Positions 7,682 to 14,389 of a stretch of DNA of 64,000 nt are shown piece after piece. The notes under the pieces are model-generated. The model saw nothing but the letters and a program-made list of their open reading frames with translations. It was not told the origin of the DNA and ran no database searches. The stretch is from positions 1 to 64,000 of the forward strand of contig QWII01000044.1 in the NCBI GenBank assembly GCA_021405325.1. The letters are read 5' to 3'. Within the stretch, counting starts at the first letter, position 1, and each line of letters starts with the position of its first letter. Source of the DNA: Caldilinea sp. CFX5. GTDB taxonomy: Bacteria; Chloroflexota; Anaerolineae; Caldilineales; Caldilineaceae. A program made the position numbers and the translations under genes.

Positions 7682-8734
7682 GTGGCAACTGTGGCATTAC
7701 GCAACATCACCAAACATTTTCGGGGCGTTCCGGCGCTGCAAGAGGTGAGCTTTGAGATCAGCGACGGCGAATTTTTTGTCTTGCTCGGCCCCACCGGCGC
7801 CGGCAAAACGACCACCTTGCGTGTCATCGCCGGACTGGAAAAACAGGAGAGCGGCTCCGTCCTCTTTGATGGCGAGGCTGTCGACGCTCGTTCGCCTGCT
7901 GAACGCGATATTGCCTTTGTCTTTCAACAATATTCGCTCTACCCGACCATGTCGGTCTATGACAATTTGGCTTTCCCACTCCGTTCGCCGCTGCGCAAAA
8001 CGCCGGAGCCGGAGATCAAGCGGCGCGTAACCGAAGCGGCGGAGAAACTGCGCATTACGCATTTGCTCGAACGCAAGACAGCGCGCCTCTCTGGTGGCGA
8101 AATGCAGCGTGTTTCCATTGGTCGCGCCATTGTGCGGGAACCGCGCATCTTTCTCATGGACGAGCCGCTTTCCAACCTGGATGCCAAATTGCGTGAATCA
8201 TTGCGCATTGAACTAGAACACATCCAGAAAACGCAGCAGAGTACCACGCTCTACGTCACCCATGATCAAGTGGAAGCGCTCACCCTGGCCGATCGTATTG
8301 CCGTGATGCGCCAGGGACGCATTGTCCAGGTGGGGACGCCGCAGGACATTTATGATCGACCGGCCAGTGTCTTTGTGGCGCAACTCGTCGGCTCGCCGCG
8401 TATCAACCTGCTGCCGGCGACGACCACCAATGGCGCCATTCACTTGCAACAAAGCCCAATTAAACTGGCGGCAGGAAATCAGCGCTTGCCAGATACCTTG
8501 ACCATCGGTGTCCGCCCGGAAGATGTCCAACCGCAATCGGATGGCGCCTTTCCCGGTGAAATTGCTTTGATCGAGCCGCTGGGCGTCGAGACCATTTTGC
8601 ACCTGCGCAGCGGGGAACAACGGCTACTCAGTCTGGTCTCCGGCATGAGTTCCTGGCGGATTGGCGAAACGGTTCGTTTTACCATCAATCGCGAGCGCCT
8701 ACACTACTTTGACAATACGGGTCTACGCCTATAG
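7682..8734 (+). CDS. ABC transporter ATP-binding protein (second of two)
   Basis: The protein has 350 residues from GTG 7682, with purine-rich GGAAAGTGAAGAG just upstream. It has Walker A with K42 (GPTGAGKT), Q-loop VFQQYSLYP, signature LSGGEMQRV, Walker B with D160 and E161, H-loop H194, and a TOBE domain. It is a full-length, apparently active MalK/UgpC-type subunit, clearly different in sequence from its upstream neighbour. Two ATPase genes in one importer are typical of the glycerol-type GlpST systems and rare in other sugar importers. These may also be the only candidates in the window to energise the two ATPase-less cassettes at 32-41 kb. Confidence 0.92.
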   Translation: MATVALRNITKHFRGVPALQEVSFEISDGEFFVLLGPTGAGKTTTLRVIAGLEKQESGSVLFDGEAVDARSPAERDIAFVFQQYSLYPTMSVYDNLAFPLRSPLRKTPEPEIKRRVTEAAEKLRITHLLERKTARLSGGEMQRVSIGRAIVREPRIFLMDEPLSNLDAKLRESLRIELEHIQKTQQSTTLYVTHDQVEALTLADRIAVMRQGRIVQVGTPQDIYDRPASVFVAQLVGSPRINLLPATTTNGAIHLQQSPIKLAAGNQRLPDTLTIGVRPEDVQPQSDGAFPGEIALIEPLGVETILHLRSGEQRLLSLVSGMSSWRIGETVRFTINRERLHYFDNTGLRL

Positions 8735-8735
8735 C

Positions 8736-8804
8736 TCACACGGATAGGAAGAAGCACTGCTTGTATGTAGCAAGAAAGAGTAGTGTTCTTTCCTACCCGT
8801 GTGA
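8736..8804. repeat. Intergenic palindrome, same family as the 100-bp array
   Basis: The 23-base arms at 8736-8758 (TCACACGGATAGGAAGAAGC...) and 8782-8804 pair with three mismatches. The motif CGGATAGGAA(G/A)AAGCAC is shared with the units at 5195-5460. It starts one base after the ATPase stop codon. Confidence 0.85.
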
Positions 8805-8833
8805 AGTTGGTTGCTTCCGGCTGGGAGAAGGAT

Positions 8834-9130
8834 ATGAATGCACTTTATTTTATTCTCGGTTTTCTGGTGATTTTGGGTCTCTTTATCACCTTTATCCGCT
8901 GGGTCTCACACCGGTTGAGCTACAAGATTGCCGCCGACCGCTTTACCCAGATTGAGCGGGTGATCATCGCCGGCATTGTCTTGGGCGTGGTCAGCATGTT
9001 TCAACCGTGGCTCTTTGTCGGCTACAAATATGGCTTTCTCGTGTTGCTCTTCTCAACCCTGGCCTTTATTGTCTGGAGCCATGTCACACCAGCGCCGACG
9101 GTGGTTGCGGCTGTGGAAGAGTCGGTATAA
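8834..9130 (+). CDS. Small membrane protein of the importer (GlpU/DUF2160-like in layout)
   Basis: 98 residues from ATG 8834, preceded by an excellent ribosome-binding site (GGGAGAAGG at 8823-8831). There are three hydrophobic segments, near residues 3-22, 41-60 and 65-84, with a basic loop (HRLSYKIAADR) between the first two and a short acidic C-terminus. Rhizobial glycerol importers carry a similar-sized membrane protein (GlpU, DUF2160) in the same operon as two ATPases. The context and size match, but I cannot confirm sequence homology. An accessory subunit of the permease complex is the simplest reading. Confidence 0.7.
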   Translation: MNALYFILGFLVILGLFITFIRWVSHRLSYKIAADRFTQIERVIIAGIVLGVVSMFQPWLFVGYKYGFLVLLFSTLAFIVWSHVTPAPTVVAAVEESV

Positions 9131-9132
9131 CC

Positions 9133-9197
9133 GTAGGTGCGGTTTGCAACCGCACGGGCTTTTCAACCCAAGCCGTGCGGTTGCAAACCGCACCTAC
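9133..9197. repeat. Intergenic palindrome, GTAGGTGCGGTTTG family
   Basis: The 25-base arms at 9133-9157 and 9173-9197 are perfect complements, with a 15-base loop that pairs further with one bulge. Its arm core matches the element at 1607. It starts three bases after a stop codon. Confidence 0.9.
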
Positions 9198-9244
9198 TTA
9201 TTCTAGAATTTATTTTAAGACGTAAACCAAAAGGAGGAACACCT

Positions 9245-10141
9245 ATGCATCTATCCATGCACAACTGGATGCGCGCCGAACCGCTGGAAGTGACTGTCCG
9301 CCGGCTGGCCAAATACGGCTATGAAAGCATCGAAATCAGCGGCGAACCGGACAAGTACAACACCAAAGAGGTACGCAAACTGTTGCAGGAACACAACCTG
9401 CGCTGCTGGGGCGCTGTCACCTTGATGTTCCCTGGCCTCTGCTTCCCGGCCAAGGAGCAGGCGACGCGTGAGAAGACCGTCAAGTACGTCAAAGATTGCA
9501 TCACCATGATCAAAGAGTTGGAGGGCGAAGAGATCACCATCGTCCCCGGTACTGTCGGCAAGGTCAACCCCGACGCCACGCCAGAGCAGGAGTGGCAATG
9601 GGCCGTCGATGGGCTGAAAGAATGCTACGCCCACGGTCAAGCGTCCGGCGTCAAGTTGGCGCTCGAACCGCTCAACCGCTTTGAAACCTACTTTATCAGT
9701 CGCGGCGACCAGGCGCTGGCTTTGGCCGAAGCGGTCGGCCCCAACTGCGGCGTCTGTCTCGATGCTTTCCATCTCAATATTGAAGAAGCCGACATGCTGG
9801 CGACCATTCGCCGCGCCGGCAGCCGCCTCTATGACTTCCATGTTGCTGACAACAATCGATTAGCCTGTGGTATGGGGTCGCTGAACTGGTCAGCCATTAT
9901 CCGTACCCTCAAGTCAATTGGCTATGATGGCGCTATCACTGTCGAATTTGTCGCCCCGGTCGATCGCACGCCGGCCAACCCCTTCCCCAACGCCGTGGAA
10001 AAGAACCCGGTCAACATCAGCGCCGAACAACTCAAGTTCATCGAAGACCACGGCTCCAGCCTACTGAGCGAAGAATTTTATGACTGGCTGGTGGGGCGTT
10101 GCGCACAGGTTCTGTTGCCGTTGATTAAGGATTATGTCTAA
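9245..10141 (+). CDS. Sugar epimerase/isomerase, xylose-isomerase-like TIM barrel
   Basis: 298 residues from ATG 9245, fixed by AAAGGAGGAAC just upstream. The metal ligands expected for the D-tagatose/D-psicose 3-epimerase family are all visible as E141, D173, H199 and E234. The spacing (32, 26, 35) is almost that of Pseudomonas tagatose 3-epimerase. H176 follows the second ligand in the motif CLDAFH. It most likely interconverts a keto sugar or acts on a sugar-acid intermediate. The 3-oxo-isoapionate decarboxylase OiaC belongs to the same fold and also occurs with DhaK-type kinases, so a decarboxylase role is an alternative. It probably belongs to the operon that begins with the importer. 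Confidence 0.85.
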   Translation: MHLSMHNWMRAEPLEVTVRRLAKYGYESIEISGEPDKYNTKEVRKLLQEHNLRCWGAVTLMFPGLCFPAKEQATREKTVKYVKDCITMIKELEGEEITIVPGTVGKVNPDATPEQEWQWAVDGLKECYAHGQASGVKLALEPLNRFETYFISRGDQALALAEAVGPNCGVCLDAFHLNIEEADMLATIRRAGSRLYDFHVADNNRLACGMGSLNWSAIIRTLKSIGYDGAITVEFVAPVDRTPANPFPNAVEKNPVNISAEQLKFIEDHGSSLLSEEFYDWLVGRCAQVLLPLIKDYV

Positions 10142-10255
10142 ACGTGTTGCGTGTTGCGTGAACTGGTTGAACAGTTTGTCGCGCTTTGGGGTACAACCCC
10201 TGTAACAAAAATCTTGTCGATTACGCAACGCAAAGCACGCAACACGCAACACGTT
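10141..10255. repeat. Intergenic palindrome with GTGTTGC 7-bp units
   Basis: The left arm 10141-10160 (AACGTGTTGCGTGTTGCGTG) starts on the last base of the stop codon and is perfectly complementary to 10236-10255, with a 75-base loop. The arm is made of two and a half 7-bp units. Related words occur at 4017 and 12381. Confidence 0.9.
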
Positions 10256-10280
10256 AGCAACAATTTGGTGAAGAGAACTC

Positions 10281-11447
10281 ATGATCATCACGGATGTCGA
10301 TGCGGTCTGGCTCAGTTGCCCGATCCCATATGAAAAACAGCATGTGTCCGACTTTGGCCGGCTCGCCAGCTTTGACATGACACTGGTCAAAGTGACGACC
10401 GATAAAGGGTTGGTCGGTTATGGCGAGGCGAAAGCGGCGGTGGGTAGCGCCGGCACTTGCGCTTCGTTGGTGGAAGTTGTGCGCCGCGATCTACGCCCGA
10501 TCTTGTTGGGCCAAGATCCCCGTAACATTGGCCGTCTCTGGGAGATGATGTACAACGGCACGCGTGACCACTATGCGTTGGCCCGCGGTCGCGCCTTCCC
10601 GATCCTGGGTCGCCGCGGCCTGACCATCGCCGCCATGAGCGGCGTTGATATGGCGCTCTGGGATCTGCTGGGCAAGACCCTAGACTCGTCAGTCGTGCAA
10701 CTGCTGGGCGGTCCCATTCGCGAAATCATGCCCGCCTACGCCAGCGGCGGTTGGGCGGATGCTGCCAACATTGGCGCGCAACTGCAAAGCTATATTGACC
10801 GTGGCGGCTTTCGCGCCGTGAAAATGCGCGTCGGCGTGATGGATGGCGACGTGGCGACCAGTGTGGCGCGGGTGCGGGCGGCGCGCACCGGCGTTGGCCC
10901 CAAAGTGGACATTATGGTCGATGCCCACGGCACCTATAGCGTACCGGAGGCCAAGCGCTTCTGCCGCGAACTGGAAGATGTCGGCTTGCGCTGGTTTGAA
11001 GAGCCGATCAACGCCGACAATCGGCACGGCACGGCGGAAGTACGCGCCACAACCAGCATCCCCATTGCCGCCGGAGAGAGCGAATTTACCCGTTTCGATT
11101 TTCGTGACCTCATTGAAGTGCGCGCCGTCGATGTTCTCCAACCCGACCTTGCCATCTGCGGCGGCATCACCGAGGGGCGACGCATTGCAGCCCTGGCCGA
11201 CGCACATCAACTGGAACTGGCCCCCCACTGCTGGGGATCGGCGCTCTCCTTTATGGCCGGTGTGACCCTGGCTTTCACCAGCGCCGCCGCCGTGATCATT
11301 GAGTTTTCCCTGGGCGCCAATCCGCTGCTCCACGAGCTGGTTGAGGAACCGATGGTCGTCACCGATGGCGTCTTGACGCCGCCAACCCGCCCTGGCCTGG
11401 GCGTCACCCCGCGTCCGGCCTTTATTGAAAAGTATATCCAGCCGTGA
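10281..11447 (+). CDS. Mandelate racemase/muconate lactonizing enzyme family, probable acid-sugar dehydratase
   Basis: This 388-residue enolase-superfamily enzyme abstracts a proton alpha to a carboxylate. Mg ligands are visible as D214 (MVDAHGTY), E240 or E241 (WFEEP) and E266 (AGESEF), and a catalytic-type H316 lies in LAPHCWG. A basic residue in VKMRV sits where the second acid/base lysine is expected, but with Arg after Met rather than the KxK pattern. This set is typical of galactonate-, gluconate- or rhamnonate-type dehydratases. The stop codon overlaps the start of the hydroxyacid dehydrogenase by four bases (GTGA), so the two are translationally coupled and probably act in one pathway. 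The exact substrate cannot be read from the sequence. Confidence 0.88.
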   Translation: MIITDVDAVWLSCPIPYEKQHVSDFGRLASFDMTLVKVTTDKGLVGYGEAKAAVGSAGTCASLVEVVRRDLRPILLGQDPRNIGRLWEMMYNGTRDHYALARGRAFPILGRRGLTIAAMSGVDMALWDLLGKTLDSSVVQLLGGPIREIMPAYASGGWADAANIGAQLQSYIDRGGFRAVKMRVGVMDGDVATSVARVRAARTGVGPKVDIMVDAHGTYSVPEAKRFCRELEDVGLRWFEEPINADNRHGTAEVRATTSIPIAAGESEFTRFDFRDLIEVRAVDVLQPDLAICGGITEGRRIAALADAHQLELAPHCWGSALSFMAGVTLAFTSAAAVIIEFSLGANPLLHELVEEPMVVTDGVLTPPTRPGLGVTPRPAFIEKYIQP

Positions 11448-12346
11448 CCATTGTTCTGCTCGAAACCATTCACCCGGACGCCGAAGCGCTGCTGACTGCC
11501 CATGATCGGGTTGTCTTGGCGGAGTCGCCTGCTGATCTCGGTACACGCATTCCCTACGGCGATATTGTGGCGATTTTGACCCGTGGGCGTGGGCAGATTC
11601 GCCGCCCGTTGCTGGAAGCCTGTCCCAATTTGCGCGTCGTTGCGCGCTGTGGCGTCGGCCTGGACAACATTGATGTCGCTGTCGCCCAGGAACGGGGCAT
11701 TGCGGTGGAGCGCGCCCCAGGCAGCACGACCATCGCGGTGGCCGAACATACGCTTCTGCTCATGTTGGCCCTAGCGCGCCGGCTTGACACGCTGGCCGGC
11801 GCTGTCAGATCTGGTAACTGGGCCGTGCGCAATGGGTATGAAGGCCATGACTTATATGGCAAACTCCTCGGTATCATCGGCATGGGCGCAATTGGGCAAC
11901 GGGTCGCCGCACTGGCAACGGCCTTTGGCATGTCCGTCTGTTACTGGAATCGCTCACCCAAAACATTACCCTACCCTCAGGTTGATCTTCCGACTTTGCT
12001 CCAACAGGCCGACGTGGTGAGCATCCATAGCGCGCTGGCGCCAGAGACGCACCATTTGCTTGGTGAACGTGAGTTAGCGCTCCTCAAACCCACGGCGCTC
12101 TTGATCAACACCGCCCGCGGCGCCATCATCGATCCGGTGGCGTTGCGTGCTGCCCTGGCAACCAACCGTTTTGCCGGCTTTGGCGCCGATGTCCTTGACC
12201 AAGAGCCGCCAGACCCGACCGATCCGTTGTTAACCCATGAACGCGTCCTCATTACCCCACACACCTCCGCCTTGACCGCAGAAACCTATCGCGCCATGTG
12301 TATCCAAACCGTGCAGAATGTATTGGCTGTACTGGCAAGCGCATGA
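11444..12346 (+). CDS. D-2-hydroxyacid dehydrogenase
   Basis: This 300-residue NAD(P)-dependent oxidoreductase starts at GTG 11444, overlapping the previous gene by four bases. The Rossmann motif GIIGMGAIG lies at about 143-151. The catalytic triad is R225 (NTARG), E254 (DQEPP) and H273 (TPHTS). The length fits phosphoglycerate or glyoxylate/hydroxypyruvate reductases without a regulatory ACT domain, so it is more likely catabolic than part of serine synthesis. It probably reduces or oxidises a 2-keto acid made by the upstream dehydratase-like enzyme. Confidence 0.9.
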   Translation: MTIVLLETIHPDAEALLTAHDRVVLAESPADLGTRIPYGDIVAILTRGRGQIRRPLLEACPNLRVVARCGVGLDNIDVAVAQERGIAVERAPGSTTIAVAEHTLLLMLALARRLDTLAGAVRSGNWAVRNGYEGHDLYGKLLGIIGMGAIGQRVAALATAFGMSVCYWNRSPKTLPYPQVDLPTLLQQADVVSIHSALAPETHHLLGERELALLKPTALLINTARGAIIDPVALRAALATNRFAGFGADVLDQEPPDPTDPLLTHERVLITPHTSALTAETYRAMCIQTVQNVLAVLASA

Positions 12347-12401
12347 TTCGTGCTACGTGATTCGTAACACCAAGCAGTTCACGCAACACGCAACACGCAT
12401 C
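12345..12401. repeat. Imperfect intergenic palindrome
   Basis: 12345-12365 (GATTCGTGCTACGTGATTCGT) begins inside the stop codon and pairs at 16 of 21 positions with 12381-12401, which is made of ACGCAAC 7-bp units. It combines the words of the elements at 4009 and 10141. Confidence 0.7.
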
Positions 12402-12409
12402 ATCTATGC

Positions 12410-12415
12410 TATAAT
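12410..12415 (+). promoter_or_regulatory. Possible -10 box upstream of dhaK
   Basis: A perfect TATAAT lies 88 bases before the dhaK start. No convincing -35 hexamer is found at 16-18 bp spacing, so this is a tentative internal promoter. Confidence 0.25.
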
Positions 12416-12502
12416 ATCAACAAACACATTTGTTTAGTTGCGCAAAGGCTCTGCCTGTAATCGCCAGGGTAACCGGCCTGACCGAAGCAAAGGATGACTC
12501 GC

Positions 12503-13573
12503 ATGAAAAAACTAATCAACGCCGTTGACCGCGTCGTCGCCGACCAACTGGAAGGCATCGCCGTCGCTCATCCTGATCTGAAAGTCAACCTTTACCCCCA
12601 TTACATTGTGCGTAGCAACGCCCCCCTGGCCGGCCGCGTTGCTGTGATCTCCGGCGGCGGCAGCGGCCATGAACCGATGCACGGCGGCTATGTCGGTTTG
12701 GGCATGTTGACCGGCGCTTGCCCCGGCGAAATGTTCACCTCGCCCACGCCCGATCAAATGTACGAGTGCGCCAAGGTGGTCGATAGCGGCGCCGGCGTTC
12801 TCTTTCTGGTCAAAAACTACACCGGCGATGTCCTGAGCTTTGAGACCGCCGCTGAATTGCTACATGGCGACGGCGTCAAGGTACAGAATATTTTGATCGA
12901 CGACGATGTCGCCGTCAAAGATAGCCTCTACACTGCCGGTCGCCGGGGCGTGGGGACAACAGTCATTGTCGAAAAGATTGTCGGCGCCGCGGCAGAAGCC
13001 GGCTATGATCTCGACCAGTGCGCCGATCTGGCGCGCAAAACCAGCCAGGCCGGGCGATCCATGGGGATGGCGCTCACCTCCTGTGTCGTACCGGCCAAAG
13101 GCTCTCCCATCTTTCAACTGGGTGGTGACGAGATTGAGATCGGCATCGGTATTCACGGCGAGCCAGGACAGAAACGCATGAAGCTCGTCAGTGCCGACGA
13201 AATCACCACCATGCTCACAACCGAAATTCTCGACGACGGTCCCTACAGCCGCATTGTGCGTGAGTGGGATCGCGACAACGGCGTCTGGGTCGAAAAAAGC
13301 TTGACCGACGAACCCTTCCAGCGGGGCGACGATGTGATCGCCTTTGTCAACAGCATGGGCGGCACCCCGCTTTCGGAACTCTATATCGTCTATCGCCAAT
13401 TAGCGCGCCTTTGTGCCGACCGGGGCGTCAATATTATACGCAACCTCATTGGTCCGTATATCACCTCGCTGGAAATGCAAGGTTGCTCGATCACGCTGGT
13501 CAAGGCCGATCGCGAGATTGTTACGTTCTGGGACGCTCCGGTCAAAACGCCGGCGCTGCGCTGGGGTATTTAA
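12503..13573 (+). CDS. dhaK: Dihydroxyacetone kinase subunit DhaK
   Basis: This 356-residue subunit binds dihydroxyacetone covalently and receives phosphate from DhaL-ADP/ATP. With the start at ATG 12503 (AAAGG nine bases upstream) the substrate-binding histidine falls exactly at H218 (IGIHGEPG), as in E. coli DhaK. An ATG at 12494 is in frame but too close to the ribosome-binding site. The N-terminal glycine-rich [10 protein letters not shown] motif and the full length indicate an active enzyme. DhaL and a DhaM-EI fusion follow, so the phosphate donor is PEP via the PTS. Some DhaK relatives phosphorylate erythruloses instead, which would fit the epimerase and acid-sugar genes upstream. Confidence 0.95.
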   Translation: MKKLINAVDRVVADQLEGIAVAHPDLKVNLYPHYIVRSNAPLAGRVAVISGGGSGHEPMHGGYVGLGMLTGACPGEMFTSPTPDQMYECAKVVDSGAGVLFLVKNYTGDVLSFETAAELLHGDGVKVQNILIDDDVAVKDSLYTAGRRGVGTTVIVEKIVGAAAEAGYDLDQCADLARKTSQAGRSMGMALTSCVVPAKGSPIFQLGGDEIEIGIGIHGEPGQKRMKLVSADEITTMLTTEILDDGPYSRIVREWDRDNGVWVEKSLTDEPFQRGDDVIAFVNSMGGTPLSELYIVYRQLARLCADRGVNIIRNLIGPYITSLEMQGCSITLVKADREIVTFWDAPVKTPALRWGI

Positions 13574-13726
13574 CCGTAGTAAAGACTTTAGTCTTGCTCT
13601 GACACAGACGAAGACTAATGAACGTTACGAAAATAAAGCGGTAACTGTAGGTCATCGCCGCCGGCGTGACCAGTTCCAAGGATTACCGAAACCATTCGCT
13701 AACCTGCATTAGTCTTTCCTACGGTT
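13572..13726. repeat. Intergenic palindrome between dhaK and dhaL
   Basis: AACCGTAGTAAAGACT (13572-13587), starting in the stop codon, pairs at 15 of 16 positions with 13711-13726. The loop is about 120 bases and the word AAGACTnnAGTCTT is nested inside the left side. Confidence 0.75.
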
Positions 13727-13751
13727 GTGATGATGTGGAAATAAGAACACT

Positions 13752-14387
13752 ATGGAGATCACACAAGCGCAACTGATACAGTGGTTGGAGAAGTGCGCCG
13801 CTGTGTTAGAAGCGAACAAAGCCTATCTGACCGAACTCGATTCGCCCATCGGTGACGCCGATCATGGGGCGAACATTGCGCGCGGCTTTGCCACGATTGT
13901 CACCAAATTGCCGACCGTGACCGATAAAGATATTGGTCAATTGCTCAAAATGACGGGTATGACCCTCATGTCCGCCGTTGGTGGCGCCAGCGGTCTGCTC
14001 TATGGTAACTTTTTCCTAAAGGCGGCGCCCCTGGCCAACAACAAAACCGAATTGACCGCTGCCGAATTGGTGCAATTGCTGGAAGCCGGTCAGGATGGAA
14101 TTGTGCAGCGGGGTCGCGCCGTAGTGGGCGACAAAACGATGATCGACGCCTGGACGCCGGCCATCAACGCCCTGCGCGATGCCCTCAATGCCGGACAAGC
14201 GTTGCCGGACGCGCTGGTTGTCTGTGTCGCCGCGGCCGAAAGCGGCATGAAAAACACCATCCCTCTCCAGGCGCGCAAAGGCCGCGCCAGCTACCTGGGC
14301 GAACGGAGCATCGGTCATCAAGACCCCGGCGCCACCTCCACCCATCTGATCTTACAAGCGCTATTAGACACGATGAACGCCGGGTAA
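13752..14387 (+). CDS. dhaL: Dihydroxyacetone kinase subunit DhaL
   Basis: A 211-residue nucleotide-binding subunit. The three aspartates that hold the two Mg ions and ADP in E. coli DhaL are at the same positions here, D30, D35 and D37 (DSPIGDADHG). The start is ATG 13752. The C-terminal half keeps the GRASYLGERS motif of the nucleotide site. It passes phosphate from DhaM to the dihydroxyacetone held on DhaK. It is separated from dhaM by only two bases. Confidence 0.95.
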   Translation: MEITQAQLIQWLEKCAAVLEANKAYLTELDSPIGDADHGANIARGFATIVTKLPTVTDKDIGQLLKMTGMTLMSAVGGASGLLYGNFFLKAAPLANNKTELTAAELVQLLEAGQDGIVQRGRAVVGDKTMIDAWTPAINALRDALNAGQALPDALVVCVAAAESGMKNTIPLQARKGRASYLGERSIGHQDPGATSTHLILQALLDTMNAG

Positions 14388-14389
14388 TT